A stretch of DNA of 64,000 nt from Perkinsus olseni (lineage: Eukaryota; Perkinsozoa; Perkinsida; Perkinsidae), in contig JABANP010000015.1 in the NCBI GenBank assembly GCA_013115135.1, positions 248,001-312,000 of the forward strand, given 5' to 3'. The first letter of the stretch is position 1, and each line of letters begins with the position of its first letter. The translations under genes were made by a program, and so were the position numbers. The notes under the pieces are model-generated. The model was not told the DNA's origin. It worked only from the letters and a program-made list of their open reading frames with translations, and did not search any database. Shown piece after piece: positions 55,047 to 64,000 of the stretch.

Positions 55047-55990
55047 TTTTATAACAGTGAAAACAACAACAAAGAATCAAACCTGCAAATCACAATAGCG
55101 TTCACTTACTCTGAAAATACAATACAATGATAACTTCGTCTACAGCAGTAGCTGTTGTCAGCAGCTATTGTGCAACACGAGACATTGTGACACTAGCGTC
55201 TTACAGGCATCACAACAAAGCTGTTACTGCTGTCAACTTCGCGGAGAGCATATGACGAAGGCTCTCAGGTCGCGAAGGACTTCCTGTCGCGGACTTCTCT
55301 TGTGGGTCTCGAGCAGCAGGAAAAGGTTCGGAGAAGATAAAGTATTTGAGAGAACCTCGCAGGTCTGCGAAAATCGTAATGCTCAATTCAAGAGAACTAA
55401 CCGTTCAAAAGACTAGTTTAGTAGGCGTGTTTTGGAAAGAAGCTTGACGTGAATGGGTTCGCGAGAATCCAAGAAAACTCGCAGTGAGAGCAGCACCAAC
55501 CAAGGAAGCGAAGAGCAAGCGTTCGACTCCTGCGACGGCATTCAGCGTCATCTTACCCTCGTGACCAGATGAAAGTGAGGAGAGAAGATAACTAAGCCGA
55601 CTTGAAGTCGCCTGCCGAGCAAGCTACTGAGTGGAGCGCCATCTCCCTGTTTACACTCAGCAAGAGCCACAGTACTAGTGAATTTTTACACTGGAACCCA
55701 ACCGCTTGGCGAGGAAACTCCCGTATGAGTATACAATAGATTTAACAAGACATCAACGGGAGAGCACAGAGTGAGTCGTCTATCTGGCACAAAAGCAAAC
55801 AAGAGTTCGACTTTTGCGAACCCCCAGCTCTCGAGTGGGCAGTTAAAAATTATAGAGAACCTTGCTGATAAATGGGCGGATAATGTACACGGCTGTCTCA
55901 GTCGCCTACTAGGGACCACTACAAAATGATAAGCTGACTCAGTCAGTCACCGGGAGCGTGACGCCCCTCGACTCTCGAGCAATGCTTAAT
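55047..55990. other. Spacer between array members E and F
   Basis: About 940 bp with no supportable gene on either strand. Promoter of E is expected here. Confidence 0.45.
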
Positions 55991-57268
55991 CTAACAACTT
56001 GGTCCCTGCCGACTGTCCTCGGTGACATCAATAGATGCGGAGCCTCCACCGGGAGCCTCGGCGCTATTATCAGGCTGGCTCGCGGTACCGCTAGCCGTTC
56101 TCCTGCACTCATCATCAGGTGTCTCCTCTAGACGAGCATCGATGGTACCGCCAGCAGCCGAAACGCCCTCCTCATCCTCGTTCGGCTTCGGTACACAAGG
56201 CGGCCGATTAGAGGTTAAATCTTCGTGGACGGCGGAGCGAAGTATGTTAGGTACTTTCTTTGCCAGTATATAGGCCGTGTTGGCTTCAGTCGATGCAGCG
56301 ACCCCAAGATACCGAGAGAACTGATCAAAAGAATGCGTTACACCGACCATCGTGGAGCTGCTTACCGGTGCCAAGACCCTTGCGTAGTCAGTGTTCTGGT
56401 GTTCGATAAGCGCCTGGAGATCTGCTGTAACACAACGGTCCAAAGTCTCTGCCTCTCGCTCAGCTGCGTGGTATTTGTCAAGTGCCTGAGGACCGCCTGC
56501 GATGCATCACACGAGAAGCTTGAGTAGCCGTACCTCAACGATCTGCCGGTCATAGTCGCGGCCCTTGTGTTTGGAAGCCTTCTGTGAGAGCTCCTCAACG
56601 TTCATGATACATCGCTTCAGTTGACCATTACTCCTGTCCCGTTGCAGAAGGCGACGTTGTATATCATGGTTCCGATCCACCATCTCCTCAGCGAAGCATA
56701 CCGCACCAGCAAGCTCGCACTGGGCGTCGAGAATCGACTCGTGGATAGCGTTTAATTGATTCACAAATAACGTACATGCCTGGGAATACTGAGAAGAAGA
56801 ATATTAAGCAGCTGCCCCTCTTCATATATTGGCTCTTTCAGGCCTATCGAGTTCGTCAATTCTGAACTGGTCCTACTATCGTTAGTGCTCCCACGAATAC
56901 CGTCACAGCAAGACCGATGCAAGGTCTGCGACTCGAACCACGAATGAGAAGAACTACGCTAAGAATAGACCCTCAAGTAACCCCAATCTTGTTACATCAT
57001 GATTGATAGCACAACTCGTCGGCGCCATGAGCTCGTTCCGGAAGAGTCTGGCGGCCTCCTGCTGCGCCTCGTCAAGCTTGCTAACGTAATCACCAATCTC
57101 CTGCAAGGACCCCAACAAAGCCTTGGCTCTGTCATCATGCTCAGGCAGCTGTGCTCGGAGCCTTGCAAGAGGATCCTCCCCTGTAGACAGGGTAGCAGCG
57201 GAAGAGGCGGATCTCTGCCGTGACGGTGAAGTCACCTCATTACTTCTCGTGGATTCGTTCTCTGCCAT
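55991..57268 (-). CDS. BAR-like coiled-coil protein, array member F
   Basis: Start at 57268 (MAENESTRSNEVTSPSRQRS). The first exon continues ARLRAQLPEHDDRAKALLGS and KLDEAQQEAARLFRNELM, matching E. Then HESILDAQCELAGAVCFAEE, RRLLQRDRSNGQLKRCIMNV, and KYHAAEREAETLDRCVTADL with NTDYARVLAP. The last exon begins FSRYLGVAASTEANTAYILA and ends in an acidic, Pro/Ser-rich tail at 55991. Core positions agree with the other members (RDR helix, DYARVL, SRYLGV). No clear frame break. Spacing to G is about 340 bp (57269-57604), which holds nothing recognised. Confidence 0.64.
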
Positions 57269-57604
57269 AGAGAAAAATCGAAACTCGTAACTGAAAATCC
57301 TATCACGGACCACCGCAGGTAACGGGCCGCGGCCACCAGGCTGGGCCAACGCCAATCTAACACAACAGGCATTAAAAATAAGGTCTTTCACTCAAAGAAG
57401 ATGTGTTATAAAAAGAAGAATTCTACCACACAACGGCAGACCTAAAGGTGCGGGCCAAGACGATGAGGTGACGAATGAACTGTAGCGAGACTAATGCCCC
57501 GCGAACTAAAATCTTTTAAACTCGCCAAGAGCAGGCATTCGGGATAAGCCAGCACTGCTCTTGGCCTGTGTCTTGCACAAATCGCTATGATGAGCAGTAG
57601 TCCC

Positions 57605-58991
57605 TTAACATGTCGACTCAACCTTCGCCACAGGGGTGGTGGTTGAAGCACTACTACATTCGCCTCTGTCAGTCGTGTCTTTACTAGCAGCTTCTGCCGC
57701 CTTCTTGTTAGCCTTCACTTGCTCCTCCCTCAGCGCCTTGTTACGATCCACAGCTTCGGGTATCTCCTTTGTAAAGACTGGTATGCACGAGGCTGAGGAC
57801 TGGACGTTAGTCGCTATGTAAAGGCACATCTGAGAGAGTGCTCCATCACGATAGAAAAGGGAAAAGTCCAACTTCTATATTCAGACTTTTCTCCAGGAGA
57901 TTTACGACCTTATGCGCCGAGATACCCAATAACTGCCAGCCCCAACAACTCCCATGTAGTTTTACGTTCTCCAGTATTTGAGAAAAGTCCGCTTGACGGC
58001 CCTCCAACAGCGAAGTGACTGCCGATCGACAGGAGTCATCGATGGTTTGAAAGTTAGACATCGCATCCTCCTGCTTGACCATGTTCTGACGAAGAAGAGC
58101 AACTTACCCGCTTCTACCGACGCCAAACCAACACTACCCTCTTTATTCTGTCCTCCAGTGCCTTCTTGGGCTTCTTAGCTTGCTCTTCGTTCAATGCAGA
58201 GAGCTTCTCTTTGTAATGGTCCACAACCTCAGCGGCCTTGTCCCTTTCATTGAACTGTGTGACCAGGTTAGTAAGTCTCTCTACCAGCGTCTCCGCGTCC
58301 GCAATGGAGTCGTTGAGCAAGGACCTAGTGTTCTCCTTGGAGGCTCCCATTATCTCTATTTGACTGGCAAATAGCTCTCCCACCTGAGCATACTGAAGAC
58401 GCAAGACAGCAAGCATTCACAGGCCGCAGCGAGACAGAGACCCTCTCACCTGAGGGGAGGTGTCGCTGTAATTGACCGGGAAATCGCCCTCGCTGAGAGG
58501 AATGAGGAAGCTTCTTGCCTGCCGTACTACATCGTCTCGAATAGCACCCATCTCATCGACATTCCTTTGGAAGTTGACGAGTGTGGCGTGCAGATCCTGA
58601 AGAGCACGCGGTCGAGCACGACTGCTCTCAATAATATAATCCTCTGCCACCAGAAGACTCTCCAGGGATGAGATAATGAGAAAATCGCAATGAAAAACTC
58701 AGAGCAACCAAGCTAAGCTCCTCACTGAGAAGTCCTCAGTGAGCTTCAACTACCGTTACTTGGGCGTACCGAGAACTACTGTCTCGGTTCCAGCCCTACA
58801 CCCGGTCATTGATGCCCACCTTTGCTTTGGCAAGATACTCCATCACTTCTTCTCGCGCTTTTTGCAGGGGATCCTTCTTGTCTGGCTTCACTCCGAATAC
58901 CTGTCAGGTCGGCCAATGATTCCCCACCGTGGACTGCCGCCTACCCTACCGAGTCTTTGAAGTCTCTAACCGTCTTACTATAAAATGGCAT
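57605..58991 (-). CDS. BAR-like coiled-coil protein, array member G
   Basis: Start at 58991 (MPFYSKTVRDFKDS), GT-AG intron, then GVKPDKKDPLQKAREEVMEY, LQDLHATLVNFQRNVDEM with DDVVRQARSFLIPL, VGELFASQIEIMGASKENTR, RLTNLVTQFNERDKAAEVVD and HYKEKLSALNEEQAKKPKK, then KQEDAMSNFQTIDDSCRSAV with LLEGRQADFSQILENV, and a last exon with SCIPVFTKEIPEAVDRNK and a Lys/Ala then Ser/Thr tail ending at 57605. It is the closest relative of H (same first exon pattern). The HYKxKL core and LLEGRQADF helix are the best BAR-like signatures in the array. Confidence 0.68.
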
Positions 58992-59274
58992 TAATTAGTA
59001 ATATAACACTGCGTGACAGAAGCCTCTGGCGGATCCATGCGTCCCTCACAAGATCATTGAAATAACTGGAACCCTGAGCTGCTCCCTCTGAAGGTGAAGG
59101 CAAGAGCCGCGGAAGAAACTTGTCTTGCTACTAGTATATCAAAGGGCACAAGAATGCCTCGAGAACAGTACAGCCAGCGCCTTTACGCTGGCCGCCATCG
59201 AATGTGCTTCTGAGCACTACTACATACACTTTAGAGAAGAACCCTCGAAATGGACCACAGTGGGAGGCCACAAA

Positions 59275-60557
59275 TCACTGCTTGTCAGTCTGATCCGCCG
59301 AAGCAGCTGGTGAGGGATCAGGCTTAGTAGTATCTTTGGTCTCCGCAGTACTGGGTTCCTTATCAGGCTCATGATCTCCCTCAGCCGAGGACGCCGTTGG
59401 CGTGGCTACTGCGGACGACTCCTTGGCCGAGGCGGGAGTGGTGGGCGCTTTCTCAGACTTCTCGGCGGCCTAAAAGATGACGAGTTGGACTTCACGTAGA
59501 AGCCACGATGATGCTACCTTGGCGGCCTCTTCCCTAGCAGCTCGCGTCTTCTGCAGATTATCCTTACTCTCCTGTACCATTGCCGGTATCTGTTCCTCAA
59601 AGGCCGGGATGGCAGCCGCCTGGGATTTGCTGTTCTTGGCGATGTAGGTGCACATCTACAAAAACAAGACATCATGCGAGACATCAGCTACTACTACTAC
59701 CGCTGCCAGCGCTCACCTTCTGAAGGATATTCGCAAAGTCCAGTCTGGCGATTCTCCAGGACCTGGTTGGCCTCAGTCCTCACTTCGGTGTCGACACGCT
59801 TGTAGGCCTCCACAGCGTTCTGCTGCTTCACCAGGTTCTACAGGAGCGAGAGTCTTCCTTCACTGGTCAGCCCCATCGACTTACCCTCTTAATCCTGTCA
59901 TCCATATCCTTCTTAGGCTTGCTAATATGCTCCTCGCTCAAAGCCTGCATCTTGATCTTATAATGGCTCATCAGCTCAGCGGCCTTATCCCTCTCGTTGA
60001 ACGCTGTGGTCAAGTCATCCAGCCTTCTCTGCATGGCGGAGGCCTCACTAACCGCGTCGTCCAGCAACTGCCTCGTATCCTTCTTAGAATGGCTTATGCT
60101 GTCTACCTCCGATGAGAACAGATTCCCAACTTTGGTCAGCTGAAAATCAAAACAAATGCTGTGAAACGAACAGACTGACACAACCCAACTGACCTCGGGA
60201 TCTGAGGCAACCTGCAGTCCTCCCTTGCTGATCCATCGGCAGCAAGAAGGCCTTCGCCGTCTTCACAACATCCCCCCGTACACCGTCAAGCTCGTCATTG
60301 GCCTTAGCAAACGCCTGGAGGGTTTGACAGAGTGCCTGAATAGGACGGTTACCACCAATCCGGAGCAAGTCTCCCGGCCTACCTTAGCATCCTTACTGTA
60401 GGCATCAACTGCTAGACGAGTGGCCTTCAGTGGATCCTCATCCTGCTCCTTCACGCCGACGATCTGAGACAAAGTTCCTTCAATCAAGCTTGATGGTGTG
60501 GAGCACCGAGCCTACTGAATCTTTCAAGTTCCTGAACACTTTACTTGAGAATGGCAT
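59275..60557 (-). CDS. BAR-like coiled-coil protein, array member H (frame break)
   Basis: Start at 60557 (MPFSSKVFRNLKDS), intron, GVKEQDEDPLKATRLAVDAY, ALCQTLQAFAKANDELDGV, VGNLFSSEVDSISHSKKDTR, RLDDLTTAFNERDKAAELMS and HYKIKMQALSEEHISKPKKD, NLVKQQNAVEAYKRVDTEVR, then DFANILQK in another frame: one extra base lies in about 59738-59748 compared with the pattern of G. The last exons carry IPAFEEQIPAMVQESKDNLQ and an Ala/Ser/Thr/Pro-rich, Lys/Asp tail ending DQTDKQ at 59275. Same exon plan as G. First gene of the array in the direction of transcription, 166 bp from the ANP32 stop. Confidence 0.67.
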
Positions 60558-60723
60558 AGTTTCTAATTAGATGAAAAAATACTAAACTGAGTCAACCAAT
60601 GATCAAATTAGCCACTCCCCGTGGACAGCTATTCTAGCACTCGAACAAAACAGGAACCCTACGTAGGAACAGCAGACGTGGAAAACGTAGACCGAGCTCC
60701 GGTCGATCCGACGGGAGGAGAAG

Positions 60724-62379
60724 CTACGATTTGCGCCGGGCCTTCTTCGGAACTGGAGCCCCTTCCGAATCTTGGTTCTCGTCATTATCACCATCGTCTT
60801 TCTTCGCTACTGGAGGAATGTCCGGATCTACATCCTCCTCGTCCTCCGACTTATCATTTCTCATCGGGGTCACTGTCAGCCTCCGCCTCATCTCCGGCGT
60901 CCAACCTGATTCACCATCGTTGTGCATTTTAGGCTGATCGCCTTGGGCAACGGGAAGCAGCAAGGCAAGACAACCCAGTTGCCCAAATTGTCGCTATGAG
61001 AGCAACCCCGCGGTACTACCCCAACAACCGACGAAGCTCGTCCCGGCCAATAGCGTCGAGGACTTCATTAGAGCCATCCGACAACAAACCATCCGCGTCA
61101 TCGCTTTTCAAGCCCAATATTGCTGTCATGTCTACATCCTCGCCCTGAAGACCAGTACTGAGCGAAACGTCCGCCTCCGATCGATTCACCCATGCTTACA
61201 TCCCGTCCTTTGTCGTCTATCACTTCAACTTGCTCAAGCATGTCAAATATCTTCTTGCGGTAATTATCCACCTGGACCACAGGGCAGCCCTCTGAAGACA
61301 GTCGAGCCTCCAAAAGGCCATCAAAGGTTTCGAAGACAGGACCTACCGAGATCGATGACCTGCAAGGACTTGATATCCCTCAGCGCCTTGAACTCCTCCA
61401 CAGTCTCGATGGAGTTGCCACGGAGCAGTAGCAGCCGAAGGGCTGATAAGTTGACCAATTTGCTGAGAGAAACTCGACGATGAAAGCAAGACAGCTGGCG
61501 TGGCAAAGCGAACTCCGGTGTGGTTAGCAAGAGATAGAGCGACCCTATGCGCCTCCAGCCTACTCGATGACGTCAGCTGTAAGCTTATTCTCGCTCAAGT
61601 CGAGCGTTTCTACGTTGGGCAGCTCAGGAAACGGAGCCTGTATTTCGGTGAGGCCACAGCAAGTTAAGTTGATCAGAGTTAAACTCTTGCACCTGACAGA
61701 TAACGATCATTCGGTGCCCTCTACCCAAACCTTCACAAAGTGGCAAATGCGCTATAGAAGTGGCCTCCCACTACTTCGAGATGTCCCCGGACATGTCCGC
61801 TTTCGTAAGCTTTGGTAAACTCTCCTCGTCGAGCACGACTTCGGGGAGATCTCCTGGCTCGCAGCCCTGGCAAACAGAAAGCCTCACTCAGCAAGTCTCA
61901 TCGCTTGACCGGTTTTGAAATCACTTGATTTTCTGCCCAAGGACATACAGATTATTTCACGCCTTCTGTTAACGCTACGCTAGCTGGCCCTTCCTACACA
62001 TTTTAAAAATACGCCCCGTAGCAGCCTATGAAGGTCGGGGCTCCAACAAAAGAAAGGCGCAAGGTGGATAGCACCGCCCCAAGAACCGTATCTTATGGCT
62101 AGCAACCAGCGAAGCTTCCCCAACGTGCTGGGAACCGATCAACCAAACCCTTCCAAAACATATCGAAAATACCGCGATCGACTGAGACCGATTGAACCGG
62201 AAAAGGGTCGAAGACTCCGAGGTTGAAACGACTCCATCTTAGTTGAACTAGCCCAAGAGTCCATACCACACCATGCGCTGCTAACTAGGAGCAAACGTTG
62301 AGCGAATCATTACCTCTTCGGCACAGCACATCTTCACGATGGAGTCCATGCTACTTTCAGACTCTTCCTTCGATACCAT
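60724..62379 (-). CDS. ANP32-like acidic leucine-rich nuclear phosphoprotein
   Basis: ANP32 proteins are nuclear histone chaperones and phosphatase regulators with four or five leucine-rich repeats, an LRR cap and an acidic tail. From an ATG at 62379 a short exon (VSKEESESSMDSIVK) ends at a GTAATG donor. Later exons read GDLPEVVLDEESLPKLTK, ELPNVETLDLSENKLTADV, LVNLSALRLLLLRGNSIETV, EEFKALRDIKSLQVIDLG, and the cap NYRKKIFDMLEQVEVIDDKG, close to the NYRxxVFxLLPQLxxLDGxD pattern. The C-terminus is acidic (KSEDEEDVDPDIPPVAKKDD) and ends with a basic cluster PKKARRKS that could be a nuclear signal. Several GT-AG introns are needed and some borders are approximate. It ends 166 bp before the BAR array. 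Confidence 0.82.
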
Positions 62380-62770
62380 GAACGCGCTGGAAGTCCTTAC
62401 TGAGTGGATACGGGAGTGAAGGAGATGGTGATGGTGGATCTCAGATACTGAGAAATCGCAAGATCTTGCAAGATGTGCAAGTTATCACAGAACGGGATCG
62501 CCACGGAAGCCGTCTCCGCGCAATGGATTCACCTATTGTTGCCTGTACAACCTGTCGGTTGTAAGAACATCACTTCTGCTTGATCAACATTGCTCTCACA
62601 ACACGACCAGCAGATAATACCAAGGAAAGTTGCTCAATAACTCCTGGTTGTTTTTCGAGTAAAGCCGATAGAGGGATCGTTTTTCATATAACATCCTGCA
62701 GTATCGCCACACCGGGGCTGGATTTTCTCGCCGCGATGAGGTCAGTTGAAGCTATTTCGTGCTATCGGCA
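62380..62770. promoter_or_regulatory. Divergent promoter region
   Basis: A 391-bp gap between the divergent starts of the ANP32-like gene and the RNA kinase-like gene. No recognisable element such as a TATA box was seen. It is called regulatory only from position. Confidence 0.45.
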
Positions 62771-64000
62771 ATGCACCTAACCTCGTTGATATCTGCCACC
62801 GTCATCTACCTGGCTACGTTATCCCATGGCCTCACGAGAGGAGGCTCACTTCGGAAAAGGAAGAGGTCCAGCAGCAGTAGCAGCAGTGATCTCCAGCCTG
62901 AAGGTGCTATGGAGGTTGATGCTGGCAAAGCGAGTGATCGAAGGCAGACCGTTGTCATATCTAGAGGTCTTCAGGGAAGTGGCAAAAGTAGTGCGGTATT
63001 TTGTGTCGAAAGAGCGGAGCGATGTATCCTTGGTAGGCACTGCTATGCGGACGGCTGCCATGCTACTCGGTGGAGACTGGCTCAATCAGGACGAGTTTAA
63101 GACCTCCGGCGGCAACTGGAAGGCCGATAGGGCTAGGTTCTTCGACAGCATATCGAATAGCACCGAATGCGGCAAGCCTTATGTTTTCGTCGACCGCATG
63201 AATACGCTGGAGCAGCATAGGTAAGAGTCTTAGACCAGCATGGACACACGGTGTCGCTGACACCAGTGATGTCCGTTGTGTCCTGCCGAACATTATCTTG
63301 ATCAGGAGCGACGTTCAAGACCAGATCAAGACCTGCAATGGAGAGTCCCCCAAGATTGTATATCTGCAGTGGATGCATCCTGCCGATGAAGACTGCAGCG
63401 ATCCGGTGAAAGGAAGCCATTACCGCGAAGTCTGTTTGAGAAACCTACGCAATAGAGCTGGGAGGCATAGGGTGAGCCTTGACCGTAATCTCGCTGGGAT
63501 TCGTGTACCGGGGACGGACAGATGACCGTGGTTTCAGAGCATATCGTCGAACGCTCCCATTGAGAAAATCTTCGATGATTCTGCAAAGAAAGCACAGGCG
63601 GTAACGAAAGATGAGCTAGAAGAATATGGGGCTGAGATATTCGATATTGATGTGACACTAGACCGTTACGGGATGGTGAATGAGATACTGCGAGTGCTCG
63701 GCAGGGATAAGGACTTCACAGAGGAACAGATAAGAGATGCTATGCAGAAAGTAGCTGACATCGAGAAAGACATGAAACCTGTTGCCAATGGACCCAAACC
63801 CAGAATGTTCCAACTACAGCTCAGCGAAGAATCCACCAAGAACTTTGAGGGATGCTGTAGGATCTGAAACATGGGATTACATGAGTGAGAAATGGCATAA
63901 GGTCAAATGATAGATTCCATGTTACGCTCCTGTACAACGCCCGGCCTAATAACCCTGATGATGCTACTGCTGAACTCGAAAGAAAACTCTATCCTCTAGC
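62771..64000 (+). CDS. P-loop polynucleotide kinase with 2H phosphoesterase domain (CNP/Trl1-like), 5' part
   Basis: Predicted RNA-end processing enzyme. From the ATG at 62771 a hydrophobic stretch (MHLTSLISATVIYLATLSHG) and a Ser/Arg/Lys-rich segment precede the P-loop. A phase-1 intron (donor GTAGTG, acceptor TTGGTAG, about 62985-63031) joins GLQGSGK to STAMRTAAMLLGGDW, making GSGKST. NQDEFKTSGGNWKADRARFF and PYVFVDRMNTLEQHR follow, typical of the kinase module of fungal-type tRNA ligase. The next introns (donors GTAAGA near 63222 and GTGAGC near 63471) lead to PKIVYLQWMHPADED and IFDIDVTLDRYGMVNEILRV. Near the right edge another frame reads FHVTLLYNARP, the HxT motif of a 2H cyclic phosphodiesterase. 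The frame changes twice between 63830 and 63920 for unresolved reasons. No ligase domain precedes the kinase. Confidence 0.78.

Overview
The window looks like nuclear DNA of an alveolate protist, most likely a Perkinsus-type organism. This is inferred from gene content and architecture, not from a database match. Genes are closely packed, often on one strand with 70-300 bp gaps, and are cut by very small GT-AG introns (many of 37-80 nt). Several start codons sit a few bases after a CAG, as expected where a spliced leader is added in trans. The gene set is a broad eukaryotic housekeeping set: a pyruvate:ferredoxin/NADP oxidoreductase, PEX3, seipin, a GRP170-like chaperone, ANP32, a CLC channel, a plant-type two-pore K+ channel and an MIF homologue.

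Layout. 1-8033: pyruvate oxidoreductase (minus, runs off the left edge), an asparagine-synthase-like amidotransferase (plus) and an inositol polyphosphate 5-phosphatase (minus) whose stop lies 3 bp from the amidotransferase stop. 9749-11738: first of four type-B carboxylesterase paralogues. 13101-26849: minus-strand run of CLC channel, a small unknown, GRP170, a disordered prenylated protein, PEX3, MIF and seipin. 27525-43000: sparse accessory region with carboxylesterase copies 2, 3 and 4 (all plus) and a few unrecognised minus-strand genes. 43145-46272: an unrecognised plus gene, a small acidic protein and a two-pore K+ channel with EF hands. 46429-60557: tandem array of eight related coiled-coil genes that I read as BAR-domain proteins. 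60724-64000: ANP32 (minus), then divergently a P-loop RNA kinase/2H-phosphoesterase gene that runs off the right edge.

How the parts may fit. Several genes act on endomembranes: BAR proteins (curvature), a 5-phosphatase (phosphoinositides), PEX3 (peroxisome biogenesis) and seipin (lipid droplets), with GRP170 in the ER lumen and secreted or surface products (carboxylesterases with signal peptide and GPI-like tail; MIF). That they cooperate is inference only.

Quality caveat. About ten otherwise well-conserved genes contain single 1-2 base frame breaks, mostly in homopolymers or dinucleotide runs. These may be consensus errors or real decay; I flag each and do not call a gene dead on that basis alone. 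The most interesting systems are the BAR array and the carboxylesterase family, which shows concerted evolution and an exact CAG-13 nt-ATG spacing.
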